Positions 18,757 to 29,919 of a DNA stretch of 64,000 nucleotides are shown piece after piece. A program made the translations under genes and the position numbers. The notes beneath the pieces are model-generated. The model saw only the letters and a program-made list of their open reading frames with translations, was not told the origin of the DNA and did not search any database. How positions within the stretch are numbered: the first letter of the stretch is position 1; every line of letters begins with the position of its first letter. Origin of the DNA: Vibrio litoralis DSM 17657 (GTDB taxonomy: Bacteria > Pseudomonadota > Gammaproteobacteria > Enterobacterales > Vibrionaceae); assembly GCF_000426765.1 (NCBI RefSeq), contig NZ_KE384567.1, positions 186,001 to 250,000 on the forward strand, given 5' to 3'.

Positions 18757-20751
18757 TTAAGCGACTTTTACGCTCGTTTTTTCTTGCAAGTCCAACATCG
18801 CTTTGACTTCTCCCCAATGATAATAATCTTGTTTATAAGCTAAGCTTCCCCATAAGGCATTGGCATTAGCGGTATCAATAAGCTCTTGAGGCAGTTCAAC
18901 CGAATTCAATTGATGGCTGGTATTATCATATTGATAAGTTTCTACTGGCTTATCTGCCTTAAATACCACAACCTGATCATCGTTATTCATCCAACCAAAA
19001 GTATTATGATATTGCATCATAGCGCGAAGTTTTTCGCTTGGGATATCTTGCGTCATATCATGGCCAATCATAGGGCCGTAATTATCAATTCCAATAAGAG
19101 ATAATAAGGTCGGTGGAATATCTATCTGACTAGCAATACGATCATCTTTTCTTGGCTCAATACCACCACCGAAAATAACCGCGGGAATATTAAAGTAGTC
19201 AACCGGAATCGCTTGATCGCCATATACGCGCGAATCGTGATCTGCCACCACCACAAATATAGTGTCATTCCAATAATCAGAAGATTTGGCTTTTTTAATA
19301 AACTCTCCAAAGGCAAAATCTGAATATTTAACTGTATTTTCACGAGTCGCTGCAGGTGAATTATACGGTTCAATTTTACCGTCAGGATATTCGTACGGTG
19401 AGTGGTTGGTAGTCGTAAACACAAAGCTAAAGAAAGGCTGACCGGTTGCATGACGCTCACTGAGTTGCTGATGGGTTTTATCGTAAAGATCTTCGTCACA
19501 AGCCCCCCAAGAACCGACAAATTGCGGCTTAATGAAGGTGGGTAAATCTTGAATGTCACAAAAACCATTTCCCAAACAATAGCCTTTCATATTATCAAAA
19601 TGACTTTCACCACCATAAATAAACTGCGTATGGTAGCCGTGATAAAATAAGGTTTGCGCTATGGTATAAAAATTTTGCTGGCCTTTTGGTAGCTTAACAA
19701 TCGCATTCGAAGGTGTCGGAGAAAAACCACTCGTCACCGCTTCAATTCCTCGAATAGAGCGAGTACCGGTTGCATACATGCGCGTAAAATACCAACTTTC
19801 TTCTAAAATCGCATCAAGATTCGGTGTAAGAGGCAAGCCACCAAGCCCTCCAACAAAGCGTGAGCCTAAACTTTCTTGTAATAAAATAACTAAATTCTTA
19901 GGCTTACCTTTATAGCTTGCAGATCGATGAACCAGAGTTGGTAATTTAGGGTGAGCATACTCATTGCTTGGCACATGGGTTGATTTTTGTATCAATTCAA
20001 CGACTTTTTCTTGATTCATTTTTGGGTAATATTTGGCAGAATCTTGCTCTTTCGTCATTAACTTAATCGCATAGATAACTGAATAAGTCGAATTTAAAGC
20101 CATATCATTGATTAAATTATCATTGGAAAAGGCAATCATAGATGGATTAATTCCTCTATGCCCAAAACTTGAACGAGCCCCTAGAACACACAATCCAACA
20201 ATCAAAAGGCCAAGCGGCAAACGCCAATACCATGCTAATGAGGGTAAATCGGAGACAATTAGGCCGCTAAAGATCCAACCTGCGTACAAGGATAAAGCGG
20301 AAATGATCACGCCAAGAAAGAGCTCTAATTTATAGCCTGTCCATAGCATGCTCATAACTTCTTTAGGATAAATAAGGTATTCCACAAAGAAACGATTTGG
20401 GCGTACGTCATATTCGTTAATAAACGTTGGCGTTGATATCTCCATGTATACTAGCAGCCATAGACCGGCAACTATCCAAACACGCAAGAAAGTAAGCCAG
20501 ATATCATTGATAGGTTCTACGCCAGTTAGCAAACAAGTGAGCAAGCTTGGTAGGATTAATAAATAGCACATGGTCACGATATCCATACGTAACCCTGATA
20601 AAAAGATAGGCTTGACACCATTGGCATTTATCACCCGTTCACGCTTCCAATAACATAAACCAAGGCGAGAAAGTGCGAGTAAAATGATGCCGGCTGAGAA
20701 TGTAGCCGCGATAGGAAACAAAACGCCTAACAGTGATTTCAAAACATCCAT
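18757..20751 (-). CDS. LTA synthase/MdoB-family membrane phosphoglycerol transferase
   Basis: This 664-residue inner-membrane protein has about five spans in the first 190 residues and a large periplasmic sulfatase/alkaline-phosphatase-fold domain. Metal and nucleophile sites are visible: E293 in ILLQESLGS, the nucleophile T330 in MYATGTRSIRG, a WGACDEDL motif and VVADHDSR near the C-terminal third. Relatives move phosphoglycerol or phosphoethanolamine groups from phospholipids (LtaS, OpgB, PbgA/EptA superfamily). The substrate here cannot be told from sequence. Start at the ATG at 20751, with GAGA six bases upstream. It appears monocistronic. Confidence 0.85.
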   Translation of the reverse strand: MDVLKSLLGVLFPIAATFSAGIILLALSRLGLCYWKRERVINANGVKPIFLSGLRMDIVTMCYLLILPSLLTCLLTGVEPINDIWLTFLRVWIVAGLWLLVYMEISTPTFINEYDVRPNRFFVEYLIYPKEVMSMLWTGYKLELFLGVIISALSLYAGWIFSGLIVSDLPSLAWYWRLPLGLLIVGLCVLGARSSFGHRGINPSMIAFSNDNLINDMALNSTYSVIYAIKLMTKEQDSAKYYPKMNQEKVVELIQKSTHVPSNEYAHPKLPTLVHRSASYKGKPKNLVILLQESLGSRFVGGLGGLPLTPNLDAILEESWYFTRMYATGTRSIRGIEAVTSGFSPTPSNAIVKLPKGQQNFYTIAQTLFYHGYHTQFIYGGESHFDNMKGYCLGNGFCDIQDLPTFIKPQFVGSWGACDEDLYDKTHQQLSERHATGQPFFSFVFTTTNHSPYEYPDGKIEPYNSPAATRENTVKYSDFAFGEFIKKAKSSDYWNDTIFVVVADHDSRVYGDQAIPVDYFNIPAVIFGGGIEPRKDDRIASQIDIPPTLLSLIGIDNYGPMIGHDMTQDIPSEKLRAMMQYHNTFGWMNNDDQVVVFKADKPVETYQYDNTSHQLNSVELPQELIDTANANALWGSLAYKQDYYHWGEVKAMLDLQEKTSVKVA

Positions 20752-20850
20752 TATGTGTCTCAAATTAAAAAATGGGGCACATTACTAACATTATTATCTT
20801 TAGCAGTCCATTAAAGGGTGTTAATTTCAAGTTAAACCTACAAGATAAAT

Positions 20851-20879
20851 AAAAAATGGACGATATAACGCCCATTTTC
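20851..20879 (-). terminator. Terminator of the M20 peptidase gene
   Basis: Read on the minus strand, AAAATGGGCG pairs with CGTCCATTTT (one G-U pair) around loop TTATAT and is followed by a T run. It lies 28 bases after the stop codon of the gene starting at 22031. Confidence 0.8.
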
Positions 20880-20906
20880 TGAAAAATCACGACATTTAAG
20901 GAACTT

Positions 20907-22031
20907 TTAGAAGCTTTTTAAAACACTGACTAATAAATCAATACGAGGTTTAATCGAATCAATCAGTAGGTATTCTTTATCAGAATGGAAACCAGCTCCC
21001 ATTGGACCAAATCCATCTAAGGTTGGAATACCGACGTTCGCCGTAAAGTTACCATCAGAACCGCCACCAGCATCTTCCCAACCATATTGAATACCAAGTT
21101 CATCTGCTTTTTCGCTGACGAGTTTGATCATTTCTTCTGTCGCATCGGTTGGCTGCATCGATGGCTTGAACGCTAAACGATTCACTTCAACGCTTGCGCC
21201 TTTTTCAAACGGTGTTTTTGCCATTTCTCGCAACTTAGCATCAATGGCTTCCGCTTCTTCATTATTCCAGAAACGCAAATCAACGGTCGCTTTGGCGTAA
21301 TCGGGTACTACGTTGACAGCAAGTCCACCTTCGATAATACCAACATTCATGGTAGTGCCGGTTTCTAGGTTCACTAGATCTTTAATCGCTAGTGACCAAT
21401 GACTCAACTCATAAATTGCTGATACTCCATCTTGCAATGCAGAACCTGCATGAGAGGCTACGCCTTTGAACACTAATTCATATTTGGCATTGCCTTTACG
21501 TGAGCGAATTAAATTACCGCTCACACGGGCTGCTTCACACACTAATACTCGTTTACTTTTCTTTGCCATGGCTTCAATCCAAGGGCGTGAATACATAGAG
21601 CCAATTTCTTCATCACAATTTAATGCGACTAATATTGCCAGCTTATCTTTTTCTTCATCGGTGAGTTGTTGCAACGCATACCAAGCACTCAAAATGCCAG
21701 ACTTCATATCTGAGGTACCTGGACCGTAAATCTTTTCGTTGTCAAAAGTCAGCGGTCGTTGTGCAACCGTGCCTTCAGGAAAAACCGTATCCATGTGACC
21801 GCTTAACATCACATCGTATTGTTCCGCATCTGGCTTATTGGTAATTTCCAAACATGGGCCCGCGTTATCATCAATATGATGACGAGTCACCGTAAAACCA
21901 ATTTGTTCAAACATCGGAGTCAGAATATCGGCAATTTTCGCCACCCCTTGAGGAGTACGAGTACCGCAATCAACATTGACTAATGTTTCTAACTGTTGAA
22001 TATAAGTTTTAAGATCAAATGAGTGAGACAT
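20907..22031 (-). CDS. M20-family metallopeptidase, glutamate carboxypeptidase (CPG2) type
   Basis: The 374-residue protein is a two-zinc M20 exopeptidase: LSGHMDTVFPEGTV carries the first ligand pair, GPGTSDMKSG the bridging aspartate, LNCDEEIGS the catalytic and metal glutamates, and GAGFHSDKEYL the last histidine. A lid/dimerisation domain lies between (KGVASHAGSALQDG). Closest in style to carboxypeptidase G2, which removes C-terminal glutamate. No signal peptide is visible, so it is predicted cytoplasmic. The start at 22031 has GGAGC seven bases upstream. It lies downstream of dcuC with a terminator-like hairpin between. The substrate is inferred only from the family. Confidence 0.85.
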   Translation of the reverse strand: MSHSFDLKTYIQQLETLVNVDCGTRTPQGVAKIADILTPMFEQIGFTVTRHHIDDNAGPCLEITNKPDAEQYDVMLSGHMDTVFPEGTVAQRPLTFDNEKIYGPGTSDMKSGILSAWYALQQLTDEEKDKLAILVALNCDEEIGSMYSRPWIEAMAKKSKRVLVCEAARVSGNLIRSRKGNAKYELVFKGVASHAGSALQDGVSAIYELSHWSLAIKDLVNLETGTTMNVGIIEGGLAVNVVPDYAKATVDLRFWNNEEAEAIDAKLREMAKTPFEKGASVEVNRLAFKPSMQPTDATEEMIKLVSEKADELGIQYGWEDAGGGSDGNFTANVGIPTLDGFGPMGAGFHSDKEYLLIDSIKPRIDLLVSVLKSF

Positions 22032-22048
22032 AAACGCTCCTAAAAAAT

Positions 22049-22074
22049 AAAAGCTCACAAACCTGTGAGCTTTT
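22049..22074 (-). terminator. Terminator-like hairpin between dcuC and the M20 peptidase
   Basis: On the minus strand the stem AAAAGCTCACA / TGTGAGCTTTT is followed by a T-rich run ending at the ribosome site of the peptidase gene. It can terminate dcuC transcripts or act as an attenuator for the downstream gene. No separate promoter for the peptidase fits in the short gap. Confidence 0.75.
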
Positions 22075-22090
22075 GAACATCAATTTATGA

Positions 22091-23461
22091 TTAACTAGCC
22101 ATCATTGGGACTAAGAACACAGTACCGATAATCACAGTGGCTAGGCCACAAATAACAGGCACGAACGTGCGTTTTACCACATCAAATGGGTTAACTTGTC
22201 CCATACCTGAAGTAGCAACAATAACCCCCGAAACTGGAGAAATTGTACGGCCTAAGTTTGAAGCTTGTAGCATTGGAATAATCAAGAACGCTGGGTTGAT
22301 ACCCATTTTCGCAGCAAGTGACGGCGCTAATTCAACAAACGCATAGAAAGAGGCATTACCCGAACCTGTTGCAATTGAAGCGGCCACCGTAATAGCAGTA
22401 AGAAGCAACATCAATGCCACTGCGCCCGCACCTGCGTTATCCGCAAGACCAAGTAAAGTATCAATCGCACCAACCGACATTAAACCTTGAGCAAATAAAC
22501 CAGCACCAACTAATAGCATCACTACGCCTTTAAACGCATCCGCCATACCTTGGTAACATACTTCTAAATCTTCTACCGCTCTCTTACCATCAAAACGATT
22601 AGAAACGTAATGAACCACAGCACCAATAAAGATAGAAAGCACTACGATAGTATAAATATCTAATGTCATGCCTGGGATGGTTTCACCATTAAATAAGAAC
22701 ACACCCACAATTGGTAGGAATGGCAGAATAGAATAATAAGCTGGCGCGCTAGTATCAATATGAGAAATATCGACTTTTTCCATTGGCGTATTGTCTTTCT
22801 TATCTAGGTATTTGTTCCAGAAGAAAGCCGCAATCGCCATCACGATAATGGCTGAAATAGAGACAGGTAGTACGGTTTCAACCGCAAAAACGTGTAAAGG
22901 AATACCGGATTTCTGTGCCGCGATAACCACATCACCAGAGGTTGGCGATAAGATAATTGCAGCCGGAGAAGCACATACTGCCACTGCCGCAGGACGAGAA
23001 ATGCCCATTGCCGTCATCATTGGGAACAATGTCGCCATTAACAGCACACCTAGTCCAGTTGCTGAACTTACCGCTAATGACATTAAGCACGCAACAATAT
23101 AAGCCGCTACCAAAAGAACATAAGGTGACTTAATAAAAGATAGAGGTTTAGAAAACTGCTTCACAACAATGTTGTTAGCACCGATATGTGTCATGTAAGA
23201 AGCAAAACCACACAACAACATAATTTGTAAGCCTAAACCGCCATTATAACCTTGTAAGGTATTTTTTAAGAAAAACAGTGCATCAGTAAAAAAGCTACCG
23301 GTTGATTCCATACCTTCAGGTAGTACTGAGTGGCCTAATGGTTTGGCTAATAATAGTAACACCGTACCGGCAGTTAAGAGCACGCCAGTAGGCTTATAAC
23401 CTTTTACAATAAAGTAGCCTACTGCAATGGTCACAACCAGACCAACTAATAGTTCTAACAT
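22091..23461 (-). CDS. dcuC: DcuC-family anaerobic C4-dicarboxylate transporter
   Basis: This is a 456-residue polytopic inner-membrane protein with about 12 spans. It matches the DcuC branch of the C4-dicarboxylate carriers: LGLQIMLLCGFASYMTHIGA near 77-96, AVCASPAAIILSPTSGDVVI near 161-180, and ATGSGNASFYAFVELAPSLA with NLGRTISPVSGVIVATSGM in the C-terminal half. DcuC in E. coli exports succinate and exchanges fumarate. The neighbouring M20 peptidase raises the possibility of a peptide or amino-acid-related substrate in this lineage, but this is inference. AAAGG precedes the ATG. No clear FNR box was found upstream. Confidence 0.85.
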   Translation of the reverse strand: MLELLVGLVVTIAVGYFIVKGYKPTGVLLTAGTVLLLLAKPLGHSVLPEGMESTGSFFTDALFFLKNTLQGYNGGLGLQIMLLCGFASYMTHIGANNIVVKQFSKPLSFIKSPYVLLVAAYIVACLMSLAVSSATGLGVLLMATLFPMMTAMGISRPAAVAVCASPAAIILSPTSGDVVIAAQKSGIPLHVFAVETVLPVSISAIIVMAIAAFFWNKYLDKKDNTPMEKVDISHIDTSAPAYYSILPFLPIVGVFLFNGETIPGMTLDIYTIVVLSIFIGAVVHYVSNRFDGKRAVEDLEVCYQGMADAFKGVVMLLVGAGLFAQGLMSVGAIDTLLGLADNAGAGAVALMLLLTAITVAASIATGSGNASFYAFVELAPSLAAKMGINPAFLIIPMLQASNLGRTISPVSGVIVATSGMGQVNPFDVVKRTFVPVICGLATVIIGTVFLVPMMAS

Positions 23462-23483
23462 AAGTGTTTGCCTTTTATCTTTT

Positions 23484-23528
23484 AGAAGTTTTTAGCTATA
23501 CCCAAGTAGTTTGGGGATAAAACTTCTA
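23484..23528. repeat. Short TACCCAAG palindrome upstream of dcuC
   Basis: AGAAGTTTT and AAAACTTCT flank TATACCCAAGTAGTTTGGGG, forming a nested imperfect hairpin. The inner part resembles the two ends of repeat family A joined head to head. It lies 23-67 bases upstream of the dcuC start and could be a remnant of an element. Confidence 0.6.
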
Positions 23529-23678
23529 ATTTTTAGTAATTTTGATTGCAAGAAACTACCAAAAGGCAACACAGTAAATATTAATCTCTATCAATTTTTA
23601 GTCTTGTAGCGCTGAAATAAAGTGCTTCAATTCACATTTTTTGATTTATCGCATGAAACAAACTTGCTCATAATGTGA

Positions 23679-24161
23679 TCAAGGCTTCAATGGAACCCGA
23701 GTAAATGCACCATTACCACACTGGACACAAGGGGTGATTTCACAAGGGTGGCTGTATTCCTGTCTATGGCCACATTTCTCACATACTAAAGCGCCCAACC
23801 CGATCACATCGCCAACTTCATAGAGTCCTTTATGCTCAATATCTTGAAACACTTCCATCCACTCGATTTGCGTTTTATCGGTAATATCAAGTAAGCCTTG
23901 CCAAATAGACTCAGCAATGACGTCTCTAAATGGGTCATTCGCAATCGCTTCTTTGTCTTTTTCATAATTTTCCGCAAACTCTTTAAGATCCGATTTCACA
24001 TATCGACTAATAAGCGCGTACTCATCTTTGGTCATATCTTTAGTCGCTTTCCACATCTTCTTGGGCGTATCGAGCGCTTTATTTAGCTCTTCAGGCGTAT
24101 GCTTTAAGCTTTCAATAATCTCTTCTAACAGCTTTTTATAGTCTTGATTACGCTTTGACAT
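23679..24161 (-). CDS. ybeL: YbeL-family zinc-ribbon protein
   Basis: The 160-residue protein has a charged helical N-terminal two-thirds (MSKRNQDYKKLLEEIIESLK onward) and a C-terminal zinc ribbon with CEKCGHR and CVQCGNG cysteine pairs. This matches the YbeL (DUF1451) family of unknown function, which lies beside leuS in E. coli as well. The start at 24161 is preceded by GGAGAG; an upstream in-frame codon at 24179 would include that site. It is divergent from leuS. Cytoplasmic; role unknown. Confidence 0.88.
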   Translation of the reverse strand: MSKRNQDYKKLLEEIIESLKHTPEELNKALDTPKKMWKATKDMTKDEYALISRYVKSDLKEFAENYEKDKEAIANDPFRDVIAESIWQGLLDITDKTQIEWMEVFQDIEHKGLYEVGDVIGLGALVCEKCGHRQEYSHPCEITPCVQCGNGAFTRVPLKP

Positions 24162-24193
24162 ATTGCTCTCCTTAACCATCTAGTTAATTATAT

Positions 24194-24252
24194 CTTGCCT
24201 AAAGCTTGTTTTATTCTTGTTGAAACCCGCTTCTTGAAGTTACTTAGGTATA
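24194..24252 (-). repeat. Terminal fragment of repeat family A
   Basis: About 59 bases match one end of the long elements at 35718-35983 and 56024-56290 (TTGCCTAAAGCTTGTTTTAT through TTGAAGTTACTTAGGTATA). Only one terminus is present, so this is a truncated copy. It lies between ybeL and leuS. Confidence 0.8.
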
Positions 24253-24326
24253 CAGGGTCACATTACCTATTGTTGTGCGCAACCCCTTTAAGGTATTCTA
24301 TGCTGATCAAGTATTATCGGTTTTAA

Positions 24327-26957
<2,631 letters not shown>

Positions 26958-27006
26958 TCATAAGCACAAATAAAAATTAAAAGTGTAGGCATCGCAAGGT
27001 GCTTAC

Positions 27007-27049
27007 GCTTATCTTATAGGTTTTGAACAAAAGAATTTATAAGATAAGC
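27007..27049. repeat. Perfect 12-base inverted repeat after leuS
   Basis: GCTTATCTTATA at 27007-27018 is exactly complementary to TATAAGATAAGC at 27038-27049, with a 19-base loop. There is no T run, so it is not a classical terminator. It lies 50 bases after the leuS stop, immediately before repeat family B copy 2. Confidence 0.75.
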
Positions 27050-27059
27050 ACCGTACGTA

Positions 27060-27203
27060 TATACCCAAAGTAATTGAAGTTGCAGTGAGGCGACAAGTGA
27101 ATGAAGCCTCATGAGCATAGCTTGCCTATGACTTTCTTTATAAAAAGATAGGGAGGTGAATGAGCGCAGTCAACAATGCTGGAGCTTCAAGTACGAAGGA
27201 TAT
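27060..27203 (+). repeat. TACCC-ended repeat, family B, copy 2
   Basis: About 144 bases begin ATACCCAAAGTAATTGAAGT and end CTTCAAGTACGAAGGATAT. It is homologous along its length to 16007-16133, with extra sequence in the centre (ACTTTCTTTATAAAAAGATA). It ends 30 bases before the lptE start. Confidence 0.85.
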
Positions 27204-27233
27204 TATATTTAAATCGATTTGAGGTACTCATTA

Positions 27234-27953
27234 GTGGCACATTTGTTTTCTCGTTCTCATGTTCGTCTTCTTGCCATTATCGGCCTAGCCATGATGACCA
27301 GTGCATGTGGCTTCCACTTCAGAGGCAGCTATCTACTACCCGAAGAAGTTTCAACCATTTCCGTTACCAGTTTTGACTCTTATAACCAAATTACTCGTGA
27401 TGTAAAAAACCAATTACGCCTTAACGGTGTGGATGTTGTCTCACCAGGTTCCAATATCACTAACCTACATCTAATAAGTGAAGCCGCCAATGATGACAGT
27501 GATAATGGTCGAACCTTATCCTTGTACCAAAACTCACGAGCGGCGGAATATGAATTGTCTTACCGCGTGTCTTACCGTGTGTCGGTTCCGAGTTATGACA
27601 AAAAAACCTTTAACGTCAATATTACTCGTAGTTACTTAGATAACCCATTAGCCGCATTGGCAAAATCGGTTGAACGAGATCTGATTGTTGAAGAGATGCG
27701 AGAGCAAGCCGCTGAGCAAATTCTCCGTCAAATGGCACGTTTGAAAGCCCAACTCATCGTTACTCCAGCAGGAAGTGATGAATTACAAGATTTCCCAACC
27801 GATATTGATGGTACTAAGAATCAACCAGAAACCATCACTATTGATGAAGGCGTAGAACAAACGACTTCTACCAGTGAAGTATCAAGCGCTAGTAAAGTAT
27901 CAAGCGATAGTGACGAGTCTGTCACCAGCGATTCTCAAACTGAAACGCCGTAA
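27234..27953 (+). CDS. lptE: LPS-assembly lipoprotein LptE
   Basis: LptE (RlpB) plugs the LptD barrel and helps insert lipopolysaccharide in the outer membrane. The signal sequence ends in lipobox MTSAC with the cysteine at residue 25, followed by GFHFRGSY, the family signature. The product is 239 residues, longer than E. coli LptE, owing to a Ser/Thr/Glu-rich tail (TSEVSSASKVSSDSDES). The start is the GTG at 27234 with GAGG nine bases upstream. It lies between leuS and holA as in E. coli. Confidence 0.94.
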   Translation: MAHLFSRSHVRLLAIIGLAMMTSACGFHFRGSYLLPEEVSTISVTSFDSYNQITRDVKNQLRLNGVDVVSPGSNITNLHLISEAANDDSDNGRTLSLYQNSRAAEYELSYRVSYRVSVPSYDKKTFNVNITRSYLDNPLAALAKSVERDLIVEEMREQAAEQILRQMARLKAQLIVTPAGSDELQDFPTDIDGTKNQPETITIDEGVEQTTSTSEVSSASKVSSDSDESVTSDSQTETP

Positions 27954-27958
27954 TCACC

Positions 27959-28996
27959 ATGCGTATATTTGCCGATAAACTGGCTGAAAATCTAGAACGA
28001 AAATCCTTCCCTATTTATTTACTAATGGGGAATGAGCCTTTATTGCTGCAAGAAAGCAAAGATCTTTTGTATAAACAGGCCAAAGAGAAAGGCTTCTTAG
28101 ATAAACAGCGATTTACTCTCGACAAGCAAGTTGATTGGAATCAGATATTTGATTGCTGCCAAGCGTTAAGCTTATTTTCTAATCAGCAGATTATTGAGTT
28201 AGAAATTCCAGAAACAGGTGTCACCGCCGCGAACGCCAAAGAACTGGTTAACTTAGCAGACATGCTAAATCCTGACATTTTATTGGTCGTGATTGGCAAT
28301 AAGCTGTCGCGTACTCAAGAAAATACCAAGTGGTTTAAAGCTCTGCATCAAAATGGTCTACTAGTTAGTTGTAATAGCCCGGAGTTGCGCCAGTTACCAC
28401 AGTTTGTCCAACAACGCTGTCGTAAATTAAAACTCACGCCCGATGCCGAAGCTGTACAAATGCTGGCGCAATGGCATGAAGGTAACTTACTGGCACTGGC
28501 ACAAAGCTTAGAGAAATTAGCATTATTGTACCCAGACGGTAATCTGACCCTACCAAGAGTTGAGACATCACTAAGCCGACACAACCACTTTACCCCTTTT
28601 CAATGGACCGATGCTCTCCTCGCCGGGCAAGCCAAACGAGCCCAGCGAATCTTGCGTCAACTACAAGCAGAAGGCCAAGAAGCGATCATATTACTGCGCA
28701 CCATACAAAAAGAGCTCTTTCTACTCATCGAAATGAGACAAGCTTTTGATCATGGCGCAGTTCTCGGTAAAATATTTGACCAACATCGAATCTGGCAAAA
28801 CAAACGCCCGCTGTATACATCGGCACTACAACGATTAAACTTAACGTTTTTGCAAAAACAAGTTCATCTGTTGTGTCAATTAGAACTGTCGGTCAAAACA
28901 ACGTTTGATCAAGAACCCTGGCCAAAGCTCAGCCAACTATCCATCGAACTATGCCAACCGACAGCGGCGTTATCTCGTTTAGATCAACCTATTTGA
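27959..28996 (+). CDS. holA: DNA polymerase III subunit delta
   Basis: HolA opens the beta sliding clamp within the clamp-loader complex. The 345-residue protein begins MRIFADKLAENLERKSFPIY and has PIYLLMGNEPLLLQESKDLL near 18-37 (the clamp-binding region), the AAA+-like core and the C-terminal collar domain. It starts five bases after lptE. In E. coli nadD comes next; here rsfS follows after 100 bases with no nadD. Confidence 0.96.
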   Translation: MRIFADKLAENLERKSFPIYLLMGNEPLLLQESKDLLYKQAKEKGFLDKQRFTLDKQVDWNQIFDCCQALSLFSNQQIIELEIPETGVTAANAKELVNLADMLNPDILLVVIGNKLSRTQENTKWFKALHQNGLLVSCNSPELRQLPQFVQQRCRKLKLTPDAEAVQMLAQWHEGNLLALAQSLEKLALLYPDGNLTLPRVETSLSRHNHFTPFQWTDALLAGQAKRAQRILRQLQAEGQEAIILLRTIQKELFLLIEMRQAFDHGAVLGKIFDQHRIWQNKRPLYTSALQRLNLTFLQKQVHLLCQLELSVKTTFDQEPWPKLSQLSIELCQPTAALSRLDQPI

Positions 28997-29096
28997 CCAC
29001 TAGATAGATTTTCAATTCGGTGGTTTCTTTCCAAACCCGGTATTTCCCCTTACCATTAAGAAGTACCATTAAATACCATATTAAAGAGGCAATACT

Positions 29097-29414
29097 TTGC
29101 AACTGAATGAGTTAAAAGATTTTCTTGCTGATAAAGCAGATGACATGAAAGCTGAAAACATCATAACGCTAGATGTTAAAGGCAAATCAAGCATAACTGA
29201 CTACATGATCGTATGTACTGGCACCTCAAAACGCCACGTCGCTTCAATTGCAGATAATATTGCGAAAGAAGCAAAAATCGCCGGCATTGAAGCTTTAGGT
29301 ATTGATGGTGAAGAAGAAGGCGAATGGGTCGTGGTAGATATGGGCTCAGTCATGGTTCATATCATGCAAGAAGCCTCTCGCGATTTATACCAATTGGAAA
29401 AACTGTGGGGTTAA
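29097..29414 (+). CDS. rsfS: Ribosomal silencing factor RsfS
   Basis: RsfS (YbeB/Iojap family) binds protein L14 on the 50S subunit and blocks subunit joining in stationary phase. The 105-residue protein contains LDVKGKSSITDYMIVCTGTS near 22-41 and ends in SRDLYQLEKLWG. It begins with TTG, with AGAGG seven bases upstream. It lies 28 bases before rlmH, the conserved pairing. Confidence 0.96.
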   Translation: MQLNELKDFLADKADDMKAENIITLDVKGKSSITDYMIVCTGTSKRHVASIADNIAKEAKIAGIEALGIDGEEEGEWVVVDMGSVMVHIMQEASRDLYQLEKLWG

Positions 29415-29442
29415 CCCCCTACCACTCTGTTGGAGCCAGTAA

Positions 29443-29913
29443 GTGAAAATTCAACTTATTGCAGTCGGAACCAAGATGCCCAAATGGGTAGATGATGGTT
29501 TTTACGAATATCAGCGTCGCTTCCCAAGTGATATGCCGTTTGATTTAGTCGAAATTCCAGCCGGAAAACGTGGTAAAAATGCCGATATTGCAAGGATTCT
29601 GCAAAAAGAAGGCGAAGCGATGCTAGCCGCTGTACCTAAAGGGAATCGCATTATAACATTAGACATTCCAGGCAAACGTTGGGATACCGGTCAATTGGCT
29701 TCTCAACTCGATGCTTGGAAACTAGATGGTCGTGATGTGTCGATTTTAATTGGTGGTCCTGAAGGACTTGCGCCAGCGTGTAAGGCTGCTGCCGATCAAA
29801 GTTGGTCATTATCACCACTTACTTTGCCACACCCAATGGTTCGCGTGATTATGGCTGAAAGCCTATACCGAGCTTGGAGCGTCACAGCTAATCACCCGTA
29901 CCACCGAGAATAA
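29443..29913 (+). CDS. rlmH: 23S rRNA pseudouridine-1915 N3-methyltransferase
   Basis: RlmH methylates pseudouridine 1915 in helix 69 of 23S rRNA on the assembled ribosome. The 156-residue SPOUT protein starts [20 protein letters not shown] from GTG and shows the SAM-binding knot residues ILIGGPEGL near 101-109 and the C-terminal motif [16 protein letters not shown]. It is six bases upstream of mrdA. Confidence 0.98.
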   Translation: MKIQLIAVGTKMPKWVDDGFYEYQRRFPSDMPFDLVEIPAGKRGKNADIARILQKEGEAMLAAVPKGNRIITLDIPGKRWDTGQLASQLDAWKLDGRDVSILIGGPEGLAPACKAAADQSWSLSPLTLPHPMVRVIMAESLYRAWSVTANHPYHRE

Positions 29914-29919
29914 TAAAGA

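Noticed and set aside
23462..23678. FNR or CRP sites in front of dcuC
   Set aside because: TTGAT and TGTGA half sites occur but no adequately spaced partner half was found.
27219..27233. An upstream TTG start for lptE
   Set aside because: The TTG overlaps the GAGG ribosome site that serves the GTG at 27234.
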